Origin: Cardiocondyla obscurior
Taxonomy: Eukaryota > Arthropoda > Insecta > Hymenoptera > Formicidae
Length of the DNA: 64,000 nucleotides
Direction of reading: 5' to 3'
Assembly (NCBI RefSeq): GCF_019399895.1
Contig: NC_091865.1
Location: 563,001-627,000, forward strand
The translations under genes were made by a program, and so were the position numbers. Each line of letters starts with the position of its first letter. Position 1 is the stretch's first letter. The notes below the pieces were generated by a model, which worked only from the letters and a program-made list of their open reading frames with translations, ran no database searches and was not told where the DNA came from. Below are positions 1 to 12,600 of this stretch, piece by piece.

Positions 1-1190
1 ATCGCGAGCACGACCGTTCTTCAACGTTTTCAAGGCTTAAAGCGAGACTGTTTCGCCATTTTTTGGGAAATAAATTTTTTGTCAGAGGATATTACTTCAT
101 CGTTTTGTTTGGAAGGAATACTCCACTAGCTTTACTTGCAAATTCCACTTTCATTCATCACGTAATATCTGAAGACACGATCTGAAGAGGCTTGGCACTT
201 ATTCTGCGAATTCTTATCTAATCTGTTTCGTACTTATCTGCAGTTTAGTCACACAAGTAGTTCTCACCGACTTTATCGTCGTTAAATAATGAAAAGAGGA
301 TTATTTGTATAGGATTACGATGTCAAACGCGGCTCAATCATTATGTTTATTTGGCATTTATCTGGTATCGATTCTAAACGAAATCAAGGCTCGTCATATC
401 GCCTTGTCTTCACATTAATAAATGATAATGAGAGGATACGTATGCGTATCGACAAGGTTTACGTATTTTTATATTAAAATAACTTTGTTTTTATGAATTT
501 TAATTAGCCCATGAATTAAACATTCTCGTGATATTTGCCAGATGCTGGTATGAAATTCATCTGCCGCCGACGAGCCTGGCGAAACCGCGCGTGCACATAA
601 ACGCATGATAAGAACGATTTATCTACTGTTTCTGATGACGCGACATTTCTGAACATTTCCTAAATTAAGTTGAATTATCAGGCATCATCTCGCTATTCCA
701 TCTTCGTTCCTTAAATAAGCATTCAAATATATGGCGAACAAAAATGTAATATTTCTCTGAAATAATATCTCTTCTCAGTGGATTCTCACGCTTACAAAAC
801 TGTTAAGTTTTTTTTGCTAAATGACTCATCGAGTTGTCAATTGTGATAATTAGTCGACTATCTTTATATCGCGCAGCAAATGTCAACCGCAGTTAGTTTT
901 TAACAGTAAAGTGAGACAATATTAAATGAAACTTGAATGTGTAAAAATTTTTTTAATTAGATTAAATCAAATATTAAATTTATATGATTAAATCGATGAT
1001 CAACTTAACAATGATGCTCATGAGCATGATATTAATTACTGCAAGGAGCTTACTGCAAAAAATACTTTACTACACATGTCACTTATCAGTAATGAAAACA
1101 TTTATATCCTATTCTCTTGCTTCCCAAGGCATTAAAGTACATGCAATTTGACAGAGTTTCAAGATACAAATTTTCTACGTGTATTTTTAG
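1..1190. other. AT-rich left flank, probably malic enzyme intron or upstream sequence
   Basis: No convincing exon is visible here. The first malic enzyme exon seen in the window begins in mid-codon behind an acceptor at 1190, so this stretch is probably the intron before it, with the start codon either in a short exon I cannot recognise or to the left of the window. A small GC-richer patch at about 545-600 has no clear splice signals. Confidence 0.5.
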
Positions 1191-3869
1191 ATCTGCCAGC
1201 AGTAGAAATTGCGGAGGATCATGGACGCGAACGCTTCCACCTTCGCATATTGCGGTAAAGGACGTGCAACAAAGAAATATCCACGAGGTTTCGGGAGACG
1301 TTATACCGATAAATATGGTAAAGGGTATTGGACATCTAAGGGATCCTCGACTGAACAAGGTACCGTTGTTTCCCTACGCTTGATTTTTCTTCGATACAGC
1401 TGACACACATGATACTTATAGAATGAATATTCCATAATAACAGGGCTTGGCGTTCACCCTGAAAGAAAGAATAGTTCTCGGAATACACGGGCTGCAACCT
1501 CCCCGATTTAAAACGCAAGAGGAACAGCTGGCTCTTTGTAAAGCTTCGGTAATGAAATACTCCGAGGACTTAAATCGATATTTGTATCTTGTGGAATTAC
1601 AGGTGAGCACACACGCATCTTTTTAGCGTTTATTATCGTAAGGATCCCTTCTTAATTTTTACGGAATAATTTCTAGGAGAGGAACGAAAGATTGTTCTTT
1701 CGCTTATTAAGTGAAAATATTGAACAAATGATGCCGATTGTCTATACACCTACTGTTGGTTTGGCCTGCCAAAAGTTTGGCGTGATATATCGTAGACCTC
1801 GCGGACTTTTCATTACTATATATGATAAAGGCCATATTTACGAGATCTTGAATAATTGGTTAGTATCAAAGGAGAAATGCTACGAAATATCGTCTGTCAA
1901 AAAGATTATAATTTGTTTTATCTCTTAACGTTCTGTTTTTCTCCATTGATTAAAATTAATTAAAAACCAATTTGTGTTACGAGGGAGTAACAGTTTTTAA
2001 AAGACACTCTGCACAGTTTAAGCGGAAAGTCTGTGTTTGGAGTTTGTTTGCTAAAAATAGAATTCCATGCATCGCACGTTTTTCTGCGTTGTAACATGAA
2101 GCAAGAGAGAAAAATCACTGCTTTATGTATGACACATTAATTTAGGTTTAGTATTTATCGTGACAATTTTTTTTTAAATATTTTTAGGCCGGAACAAGCA
2201 GTGCGGGCCATCTGCGTAACGGATGGCGAGAGAATTTTAGGTCTGGGTGATCTCGGAGCTTGCGGTATGGGTATTCCCGTTGGCAAACTGGCGCTTTATA
2301 CAGCTTTAGCTGGTATCAAACCGCATCAATGTCTCCCGATTACTATTGATGTAGGCACTAATAATGAACAACTAAGAAACGATCCTCATTACATCGGTCT
2401 TAACAAACCTAGAAGCCAAGGTGCTGAGTATGATGAATTAATCGATGAATTTATGGCTGCTTGCGTGCAAAAATACGGACAGAATGTTCTTATTCAAGTA
2501 AGTTAACATACGTTAGAAACGAGGTTCTATAATACATGCAACATAGTAATCTTGCACATTTTGCTTACAGTTCGAAGATTTTGGAAATCATAATGCCTTC
2601 CGCTTCTTAGATAAATATAGAAATAAATACTGTACATTCAACGACGACATACAAGGTACCGCCGCGGTTGCAGTTGCTGGAATTTTAGCGTCGCAAAGAA
2701 TAACTAAAAAAAGAATGAAGGATAATAAGTTCGTCTTCCTGGGCGCCGGAGAAGTTTGTTTTTCGAGATAGTGTAACAGTCTTATTTGTTTCGAGATCGT
2801 AATTATTATATTTAATTACAGGCAGCTATTGGAATAGCCGATCTGTGTGTAAAAGCGATGGAAGCTGACGGCTGCACCCAGCAGCAGGCACGGAATAATA
2901 TTTGGATGATGGACATTGACGGGCTACTCGTAAAGGATCGACCCGAGGGTAATTTGGAAGGCCATAAAATCTGGTATGCGAAGGACCACAAAGTGATGAA
3001 AACGTTAATTGAAGTTGTCAAAGAAATCAAGCCTTCTGTCTTGATAGGTAAGAATATTTTTTTTAAGGAGAAAGGCTCTTGGTACAAAACTGAAATGCTT
3101 GCATAGGCGCTTCGGCAGCGGCAGGGGCATTTACTTCTGAAGTCTTAAAAGAGATGGCAAAAAATAACGAGAGGCCATTGATTTTTGCTTTAAGTAATCC
3201 AACCAGTAAAGCTGAATGTACGGCGCAGCAAGCGTATGATTATACCGACGTATGAATATAATACAATCTTAAATTACATCGATATAACAATGATAATTAT
3301 TTCTTTTTGTTATATTAAATTAATTTGTGGTGCTGAATGAGTATTTATGTTTTAGGGTAGATGTGTATTTTCTTCGGGTTCGCCGTTCGGTGAAGTAAAA
3401 TACAACGGGAAAACGTATAAGCCCGGACAGGGTAATAACGCATATATTTTTCCCGGTATCGCTTTAGGCGTTATCGCTACTGGAGTACATCACATTACCG
3501 AAGATTTATTCTTAATCTCGGCACAAACTGTTGCCGATCATGTGAAAGACGAAGATCTTGAAAGGGGTAGTCTATACCCACCATTAAATAACATTCGTGA
3601 GTGTTCTATCGACATCGCAGTTAAAATAGCTGATTATGCCTACGCCAAAGGTTGGTGTTATAATTTCGTAGTTACGTGAACAATACTAACTGGTATTATT
3701 AACTATCGTCATATCTGCAGGTGGTTTGGCAAGCGAGTATCCGGAACCGAAAGACAAACGAGAATTTATTATAAGTAAAATGTATGATGCCAACTACGAC
3801 AGTCCACTGCCAAATCTGTACGAATGGCCGGGAGATTATGCCAAACCACGTATCTTGCCGGAAAAGTAA
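1191..3869 (+). CDS. NADP-dependent malic enzyme, 5' end not resolved
   Basis: Malic enzyme oxidatively decarboxylates L-malate to pyruvate and CO2 while reducing NADP, supplying NADPH for lipid synthesis. Nine exons with GT-AG borders join in frame: 1191-1359, 1444-1602, 1677-1858, 2188-2497, 2571-2753, 2822-3047, 3107-3249, 3356-3650 and 3721-3869, giving about 604 residues without the missing N-terminus. Family signatures are the start GLAFTLKER, the catalytic tyrosine in YTPTVGLAC, TDGERILGLGDLG, the metal ligands in FEDFGNHNAF and FNDDIQGTAAVAVAG, and the dinucleotide loop GAGEAAIGIA. The motif NPTSKAEC has lysine where mitochondrial NAD enzymes have glutamine, which points to NADP preference. 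Intron 5 uses a weak donor (gtttgt). The first exon starts with the last base of a codon, so the initiator lies upstream; the first in-frame Met (about 1315) is too far in. The stop TAA at 3867-3869 overlaps a perfect donor. No mitochondrial presequence can be judged. The family assignment is firm. Confidence 0.95.
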
Positions 3870-3934
3870 GTACGATGAACTCTATGATTCTAAATTAGTT
3901 TTCCTAAGTACATAACAACGTACGTCGCATCACT

Positions 3935-3946
3935 CAATAAAATAAA
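3935..3946 (+). promoter_or_regulatory. Poly(A) signal for the short malic enzyme transcript
   Basis: Overlapping AATAAA hexamers occur about 70 bases after the TAA at 3867-3869. They fit cleavage of a transcript that does not use the donor at 3866. Confidence 0.45.
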
Positions 3947-4436
3947 ATTTTTTATTTTTATACGTTGTTGGACTGAAAAATTAGATAGATAAATATACGT
4001 ATTTGTTAGATATAATAAGTAGTGTTGCAATTTTATAAACAGCATGAATGACAGTAAAAACTGATTAGCGGTAACCAAAAATTATTTAATTTATTAAGAA
4101 TTACTTTTTAAGGTTTCTGATAAAAATTATGCGTCAAGATAAAATTATTTTGTTAATTTTTAAAAAATTAGTATTTTAAAATAATTTATTTTTTAAAGTA
4201 CTGGCAAATATAATGATAAAATTAGTTGCTCGATTTAATTATTCTTCAATAGCAATTTATTCTTTTAGAGTGAATGTATGTTAGCGTTTTTAAATAGATC
4301 TATCAAGCTTACTTGTTTCTAATATAATGTTTTGCATAATGTGCTTAATTTCTTTACAGTGTTACCTCTTTTTGATTTTCATATTTTTACAAAAAATTTC
4401 GGTGAAAGCCGCTGAAATGTAATTAATTTTTTTCAG

Positions 4437-4476
4437 AGACAAAATAGAAATCCGTCATGATTTAAAAGGTCTGTAG
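4437..4476 (+). CDS. Alternative last coding exon of malic enzyme
   Basis: The last exon can end at 3865, just before GTAAGT, and splice to a T-rich acceptor (tttttttcag) ending at 4436. The joined frame replaces the terminal lysine and stop with about 13 codons ending DLKGL and a TAG at 4474-4476. The splice signals and frame are visible in the sequence. That this isoform is made is inferred; RNA evidence is needed. Confidence 0.5.
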
Positions 4477-4924
4477 CGGATTTAATCGGCCGGAATAGTT
4501 GGAGGCTATTATTATCTTTAATGAAATATCGATGTCTTTTCAACTTAAAATTAATGTCACTTACGACATATGTAAACAGCAAAAAAAACTACTCAAACAG
4601 TTTTAATCGTAAGAAAAATTATTTCAACAGATGACTAACGCCGTAGTGTTTTTATCACTACAAATTACATGATTCGCTAATACAATACATGGCATGAATC
4701 GATTGTTGATAATGTTATTATTGCAATAAGCTGACAATGTAATATTTTAATTTTTTTTTGTGTGTCATGAGTTCTGTACCAATATTAAAGATAGCAATTG
4801 TTACTGAAATAACGGTTGAAAGTAACTAAAGTAACTGAAGAAAGTTTATGCTACATAGTAATATTTTATAAAAATTATTTGGCACATTTTAATATTAGAA
4901 AAAAAAATATGTATGTACACTTAC
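4477..4924. other. AT-rich spacer
   Basis: I see no ORF, RNA gene or repeat beyond A/T runs. It probably contains the 3' UTR of the longer malic enzyme transcript and intron sequence of the antisense exon described next. Confidence 0.4.
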
Positions 4925-5190
4925 CGTCAGGAATGGCATTCGTAGTGCTGCGACGGCGGCTAGCGTGCGTGATCTTGGCGGGGTGTGCGTTGAATCTCAC
5001 ACGAAGCACGCGCGTAGATGTGTCACAGAGCACCGGTTATCGAGGACTGAGGGGGACTAGGGGAACGTGCTCTACTACTACTCCCGTACTCGGCGGCCGA
5101 GAGAGAGAGAAGTCATGTACGCCAGCCACCGTCGCCGCTCATCGCAGCAAGTGTCATATCTGCTTTTCAGTCTACATACATTAAAATGTG
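4925..5190 (-). other. Candidate minus-strand first exon (orphan) in a GC-rich islet
   Basis: A GC- and CpG-rich islet of about 260 bases sits in very AT-rich DNA. Read on the minus strand it ends in a near-perfect donor, TGACG followed by GTAAGTGT (intron starts at 4924). It carries short upstream ATGs and a pyrimidine CT/CTC run, as is common in 5' UTR exons. The 5' limit is a guess. No downstream exon is recognised, and a transcript would run antisense through the malic enzyme gene or leave the window. On the plus strand the same stretch is open but shows no family resemblance. Confidence 0.35.
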
Positions 5191-7769
5191 TACACACATT
5201 ACATTAATAATGCTTTTTATCAAAAGAATTAAATTAAACCCTTTTATTATAAATTTTATTTAAATCTAATTGGTTATATATTTAACAAATACGACATTTA
5301 ATAAGTAATGTAATATATTTAGGTTTCCCGACTTCTCGTTTACGGATGATAATTACAAGACATGAAAATGTTCTAAATCTTTCTCCGTTTCCTCTCCTGA
5401 AGATCCTCGCAATAGAATAAAGGCTTTCTCAAAGTTATGGTAACCGTGAAGTAATTTAGAATAAATTTTTAGAACTCCAACGAAGACCGAGAAAAAGACA
5501 CGCTTTATTTCAATTCTAGCTCAGAATTTATTTTATTAATATTCTTAAAACTTTAAATAAATGTAATTAAACTAAAGATTGTTTAAAAATTAAAAATTAT
5601 TTTTTTTATTGGTGATATATTTAATCATAAACATTTTTGAAAAAATATATTCGAGTTTTTAGTATTTTTTAAAGTCTGATTACTTGAAAATGGAATAATG
5701 CATGAGCAAGATTAGAAATAATAATTGTAAATGTAATTTTTATATACTGATTATTTTGCAATATATTTTTAAACGTTTTATGAAAATTTTAAATAATTAA
5801 ATAAATTATTAATATTTCAAAATACTTATCTTAAAGATAAAATATACACATGAGAGATAAATAAAACGAGGATAATTTTATGTAAAAATTAACTGCTCTT
5901 GGAATGAAAAAAGACAATATCTTGTGTTATGTTGCAACATTTGTTAGATTATCTAGCTCTAGATATGTATCATAAGCTTAGAAGAATGGCATGCTTTATG
6001 ATGTGCAATATTAATATCTTACAGACAAAAATATCGTGTAATTATAACTGTTTGATGAGTAAAAAAATACCTGCAATTTAGTATAAATATCAATACTAAA
6101 AATATCATTAAAAAACAATACTTAACGGATCAAAATTAAGTTTATCCAAGCGATTAAAAATACATCTTCCCAATGAGATATCTATCTGCGTTTCTAAAAA
6201 TATAATTTTTATATGTAGCGATTGATAAAACACTATTTACATAATGTCGCTTAGGCAAACTTATAGAGCTACATCTTGTATAATTAATTGTGTTCTTCTT
6301 CCAACAGATTATGACGTGTTGGCGGGTCTAAACTCTAAACATGAAATGACCACTTTAACACAAACTTGCCAATTTAATTTCTCTCCGTTAGAAAATATAT
6401 TATTATTATGAATTTCGCACGTAGGAATATTCTGTAGTACTAATGTAAGAAATTACAAATCGATATTTTCTTGCGTTTAGATATGCTTGAATATGCAGTA
6501 CTTATTTATGTATTTAATGCAATGACGTAGCGATGTTTGACACAACGCAGAATTTTATTTGAAACGTACGACATAACTTTACTATTCATTAATTGACATG
6601 GATTGTCAAGTATTCCAATATATTATGAATTATTTATTTTATTAAGATAATTACCTGACATAATTGCAAGTTATTTGTAATAGCGTAATAGTAACTATCA
6701 CATTCTATATTGTGTGACATGCACAGCATGTGATATATTTACTTTGTAGTTCAAAAATATTAAATGAGGAGTAGCTGCTTTTTGTTACGATTATTTGATA
6801 TACTATAATCCTTCATTTACAAATAAATCATTGCTTTTTTTCTGAATATTTTTGAAGTAGTAGCCTGCAAAAAATTCATAAATAAGAAAAAATATTTTAA
6901 ATCTTAGTTACTTCATTGGCGATGAAGCGATCCCATATGCAATAAACTGTAGAAAAAGAAACTGTTAATATCAAAATGTTGTATCAAAATATATATAACA
7001 CCAATATGTTTGTACTTTATGATGTGCATTCTTGTATTTTGTGAAAGAATGCTACAAATCTAATAAATTTCAGACAAAAGGCATCTATGTTATATGAAAT
7101 ATGTATTTATCTCTAATATTAATTATATTTTTATTAATTACTGCCACAAAATAAAAAACTAAAGTCTGTACAAAAAGTGTATCATGCTGCCATGAATAAA
7201 CTTCGATAGTATGTACATTACAAAAAAACAATTTCCATTAAAACATAAATATATTCATAAACTGCTACAAAGAATGTTAATTATACTGTTAAAAAATTAT
7301 GAATAAATGTTAAATCTTGGGCGTTATTTCATGTGTTAGATATGTATAGAAATTATTTTATACCATTCCTATTATTGTGTGATAAATATCACGAAAAAGT
7401 AGGGAAGAAGTCAAATATACGAGGTATATTTTTTTTTACTATAATCGAAGCTTATGAACATAATTTATATATACATAAGTATAAAAATTATTTCATTCCT
7501 CTTAAATATTCTGCTCTGTGAATTATTTTTTAATAAAACATTGATTGGAGAAATATATATTTTTTTGTTTCAACCATGACGATTCGTTTATCACTGCTAC
7601 TTTTTTTTTTAAATGCAGTTTATGGCTTGCAAGAGAAATTTTAGTACTTAAAATATATTTTTTACTTCATTTTTCTTTTTTTTTTTTTTTGTAATAGTTT
7701 TACCTTTAACAGTAAATTTCTGTCCAATTGTTCTACATATCACTTTGATAGCTACTGAATTTAACTTGC
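5191..7769. other. AT-rich intergenic region
   Basis: About 2.6 kb of A/T-rich sequence without a supportable gene. It includes the 3' UTR of the minus-strand RWDD1 gene at its right end. Short ORFs such as one at 7333-7521 are low-complexity and have no splice or family support. Confidence 0.5.
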
Positions 7770-8783
7770 TTAGGCACTATCATCCGAGATGTTTGGATCA
7801 TAGTCTGGGTCATCTTCATCATCATCTAAATCTAGATCATCCAGATTTTGGAACAGACTCTCATCTACTTTTACAGCATCACCTAAGCAAATAAAATTAT
7901 GCAATAAAAATTATTTTCTTTTAAAATAAAAGGCTTAAAGTAATTAAAAGGTAAAATAAAAAATACCATCATCTAAGAATTTAAGATCTGACTGATCCAA
8001 TGTCTTATCTGTCATAAATAATTCTCGGCCAGTTAATTTTTTGCCTTCACGTTCTGCCAATTCCTTTCGTTTTGTATAGCCCATTTCTTCATCAAACTTT
8101 TCCTTCCAGCTCAAAAATGATTCTACAGTTACACGAGTTCCCTCAAACCGTCTCTGTAAATAGAAAAAAAAATATTAGTATAATTATCCTGCAAATTTAA
8201 CAAGAATATCGTACCCTTTCTGCTTCTTCTTCCTCTTTTTGCTTCTGTGCAGCAGTCTCTTCTCTCCTAAGCTTTATCTTGTCCCATTGCACATTGAGCC
8301 ATTCTTGAGCTGTGCTGACCAATGTAAAAACCATTACCATTCCTAGATTTTCATTTATCTGCTCTGCCAGATGTGCCTTTAATCTCTCGTCGTCGCCGTT
8401 TTCGAAGTTCTCTTGCTCTACAATTGATATGAGCAAGGGCTCATCCGGATACTTGGACGTGTACGTAAATTCCAAACGACAACCGAGACCATTGTCAGTT
8501 TCTGGTTCGTATTCTTCCGTTTTAATCGGTATGGCAAATGTGTAAAATGGTTCCGTAGCTAAAACTGTACGACATACGTGCTCGTGTTATTTTGCGGCAA
8601 GCGATAAATTTTAATATTAAAAAAAAAATTTGTTGCAAAAGTTATTGGCATTGAATTAAACATTTCGTCTGCTGTAATCGAGCATGGCAGGTTGAGATTT
8701 CGACGATACATACTTTCCAATTCTCCGCAATAAATCGACTCCAAGGCCTCGATCTCGTTACGCTGCTCATCCTTGTAGTCCAT
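7770..8783 (-). CDS. RWDD1: RWD domain-containing protein 1
   Basis: RWDD1 (DFRP2 in vertebrates) binds and stabilises the DRG2-type developmentally regulated GTPase and acts in the cytoplasm on translation-linked processes; that role is family knowledge. Four minus-strand exons join in frame: 8714-8783, 8215-8558, 7967-8153 and 7770-7882, giving 237 residues against about 243 in human. Residues 1-120 form the RWD domain, starting MDYKDEQRNEIEALESIY, with the typical YPDE turn (SKYPDEPLL) and LGMVMVFTLV helix. A charged coiled coil follows (KLRREETAAQKQKEEEEAE), then GRELFMTDKTLDQSDLKFLD, and a very acidic C-terminus ending DPDYDPNISDDSA. The ATG at 8783 matches the family start. An upstream exon could extend the frame (see the feature at 8862-9158). 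Confidence 0.95.
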
Positions 8784-8861
8784 TCTCGAGGAAATAATTA
8801 TGGCTTTAATCTAAAATATATGATTTGCAAACTTTTAACGGGCAAGAAGGTATCATACCGA

Positions 8862-9158
8862 ATCGTTGAGTCCGCGTGCGCTAAGAGCAGACAACAGGCG
8901 ATCCCGACCTCTGACGGTGATCCTGTAGGAATGATTTGCTGTCGGTAAAAGAAAAGGAGAACGTAGTGCATATAAATTGAGAGCACTCGCGTCGCTGACT
9001 ATCGATATAATGCCTGCGATTCTCGAAAGGCGCGCTTGAATATTTTCCGCGGGGGAATGGGTAGATTTAATGCTCATCGAGTCGCGGTGTGATATGTGTA
9101 ATGTGCTGATTGTCGGCAGGATCTGTGCCTTTAGCAGTCGCTGGAAGACTCACTGAAA
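8862..9158 (-). other. RWDD1 upstream exon with an open frame that joins RWDD1 in frame
   Basis: On the minus strand an open frame of nearly 100 codons with an ATG at 9077 runs to a donor (TCG then GTATGA) near 8862. The next acceptor, atatattttag, lies about 27 bases before the RWDD1 ATG. Joining them keeps one reading frame into MDYKDEQ. The peptide includes LLSALSARGLNDS and matches nothing I recognise. It may simply be a 5' UTR exon that is open by chance, an upstream ORF, or a real N-terminal extension. Confidence 0.35.
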
Positions 9159-9685
9159 GACGTTTCTGGATTGGGAGGGCACGTAATGTGTACAGGTATA
9201 CATTTCTGGATGCGTATAACCGGTATTAGAGTAATATCACATCGCTTTAATGTGCGAGAAGAATTGCATGTGAAGAGGGATTAACTTGTTGAAACGGCAT
9301 CGTGGATAGCTGAGATTTTTTAATGGCTGTGTACTTCGTAATTTGATACGCCGATATACCTTTGTTTCTTTTATCAAGTTATAGCGTAGTTCTTTTCTGC
9401 ACTGTACGTGATAAAATCTTTATAGATTATGCAGTATATTTTCATTAGGTTTCCAAGATACCCGGGTCTGCTGCAACGCTTTTATGCATGATGCTTGCTA
9501 CCATGTAAAAAATACTAGGTTACAACCAATCTCGAAGATCTAGAGTGGTGAAAATGTCCCTCTTTTAAATTAAACACTTTAAAAGATTTTATTATTGATG
9601 GTAAAGAATTTTAAGAGCTGGGTGTGAAGTGGTTTGTAAAAACAATCATCTCTAACACAAGTATTATTAATCAATAAAAAAAAAT
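9159..9685. promoter_or_regulatory. Divergent promoter between RWDD1 and the TOPAZ1-like gene
   Basis: The two genes are transcribed away from each other with about 0.5 kb between the presumed RWDD1 5' exon and the ATG at 9686. The interval is moderately AT-rich and has no clear TATA box. Shared promoter use is inferred from the head-to-head arrangement. Confidence 0.4.
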
Positions 9686-12600
9686 ATGGCAAAGTTAAGG
9701 AACAAAAAAATAGCAAAAACAAATGATAATAGCAATTTAAAAACACTGGAGCTCCCTAACTGTATGGTTGTATTGATTGATATTGCTCTAGACAAAGATC
9801 TAGTTCAACATTACAAATTACAGTTCACTAAAAAGAAAACCAAAAATTTATGTACATGTAATTTACCTAGCAATTCTAATAAAAGGAAGTTAAAGGAAAA
9901 TGTACCAGATATTAATTCAAGAAATGATACTTGTCTTGTAACAAGAAGTCAGTTGAAAAAATTGTCTACACAGAACAATAAAAAATGCAAAATTCATCAA
10001 CATTTAGACAATGGGCAACAGAGATATAATTTAAGAAAAAGTGAATCAGCACAGAAACAGCATTTGAAACATAACAGAAATGTTAAATTATTTTCCAGTA
10101 CAAGTAATGATGAAATGTCTAGCAATTTTTCAAGTACATTTTTTAATTCCACATCAGAGGAAATTATATCAATACATAACAAAAAGAAAAGTAATGGAGA
10201 AGTGCAAAGAAAAAATGGGTTTAAAAGAAAACTATCTTTTCAATCAGGTAATATAATATTGTTTAAATATTATGTATTATGAGTTATATATTGAAATATA
10301 TATAATTTAATTAATTTTATTTGTATAAACAGAGACAAGCTCAGAATCAGTTAAAGTTATTTATAATGATAACATATTACACACAAAAAAAGTAAGTATT
10401 AATGAGAACAAAAAGCCTAAGCACAATGATAATCATGTAGTGGAAGTACCACAGACAAAAGATGTTACTGAGTGTTCCAGTATTGAAAAGAAAAATAATT
10501 TGCATGCAGGTAGTATTGGTAATGGAAACGTTAGCGAAAGTAAATTAGAACAATGTCAAATAAATACAAGCAAAGGTATGTATGCATATATATAATTTGT
10601 TATTAATTTTATGTTTTTTAAAAATATTTTTTAAATTTAAGAAGTCTTTACTTATTTTTTTATTTTTTTGTATCGATGTATTTTTGATTGTAAATAACAT
10701 ATCTAAAAAATACAATTATTGAAATACCAAAAAATGTTAAAAAAAAATTTAAAGTTTCAGATAATCTTTCTAATAATTTTTTAAATTCACATAATGATAT
10801 AAATAATCTAAATAAAAGTAAAAAAATTGCAACAAGTTCGAGTGATACATCTATAACTACATGTAGCACTATACAGGTAATGGATTATTCAGAATCATTG
10901 GTTTTAAAACCCATATTTCCGACGATATCCAAGACTAATCATATTATTCAAATATCACCTAACGTTCTTACATGCAATGAAATACAGTGTACAAGTGATG
11001 AAAAAACCAAAAAAAGCTTACCAAAGATAACTGGAGACTATATATTGCCAAAAGATGCAATAAAAATTACTCAGAAAAAAATCACAAGTGATGAGAATTT
11101 AAAAAATAGTTTTTTTGAGCAAAATTTTTTAGACCATAATAGATATAATAATACTAATAACAATGTGAATCAAGTTTCTTGTACTGATAATACACTAGAA
11201 TCCACAAAGATTATAAAAAAACACGAATGCCATACGTCTAAAACAAATAGTTCAATAAATAAATTAAAAATTCCAGAATTTACACCAACTCTTAACAATA
11301 ATATCGATCTAAAAAATAAAAATATAGATAGTGATAAATTACACAATGTAAAAATTGATCATAAAAATGATTCTTTGACGAAAATAAGAAACAATACTTC
11401 TAGGAATGAAAATGTTAATGATATTAACAGTAAAACATCAGAGACATATAAAAACTGTATTTTAAATGAACAAAAAGAATTAAATAAATTAAATAATGAC
11501 GAAATGCTCAAAAGTGATATGCTACAAGATGATAAATGTAACAAAAATTCTGATAAAACCAAAAACACTTTAAATCTTGTGGATATAAGGAAAAATTGTA
11601 ATGTTAATAAACCATTAGTAACTGTTGATCAAAAAATTGTAAAACAAAATCGCAAACGTACTGCAAGTGAAAACACTACAGATACAATAATTAACAATAA
11701 GAAACAAAAATTAAATAGATCTATTTGGATACAGAATAATGTACCAAGAACTAGATCAGTGAATGATGAAGAGAATAATGAAGTTTCAGACATTAGTTCA
11801 ATGACAATAGAATCAACCGTAGTCGAGAAATTAGATTCTTCAAATCAAAAACTAGATTTACGTGACTGTTTAAATAATAAAACAATTAAAAAGGTTACCA
11901 AATCATTAACATCGAAAAATGAAATTAATAATAAAAATAATGTAGAACTCGAGCAAAAAACTAACTTCGACAAAGCTTTAGACGAAGAATCAGCGTCTAA
12001 TAATACTTCGTTAAATGAAGAGGAAGATAATCAATCTGAAGATACAGATAGTCATGATTGTGATTATATTTCTCTGTTTGCTGACTCTGATATGGATTTG
12101 TAAGTACAAATTGGAAAAAATATGATAGAATTAAACATTTTATTATTTTATAACTTTCTAAAAGATTAAAAATTAAAAAAAACTTTGTGACATTTTTTTA
12201 TTTAATATTTTTCTTGGTTATTTTGAATAAATTGTAATATTTTTAATAATTAAAATTGAAATTTTTTTGTAGCTTGGAAAACACGAATTGCGACGAACAA
12301 GATAGATTAACAAATGAACCTGAAATAATTCAATCTCAAGTAGATAAACCTCAAATGAGTGAATCTCAAATGGACAAACCTCAAATAAGCGAATCTAAAG
12401 TGAACAAATTTCAAATGAGTGGATCTCGAATAGACGAATCTCAATCAAACAGAACACGACATCTTTATACCTCACATTATATGTCTGGTGCTATATTTGA
12501 CAAGTATGTAACGCAAAATGTAACAGAATTTAATGATGAATATGCAAAATATGCAGATAATAATATACAAATAGCAAATAAACCTGACGAAATAAAAAAA

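Noticed and set aside
4816..5184. 122-codon plus-strand ORF after malic enzyme
   Set aside because: It begins in A/T-rich filler and owes its length to the GC islet. The splice signal there favours the minus strand.
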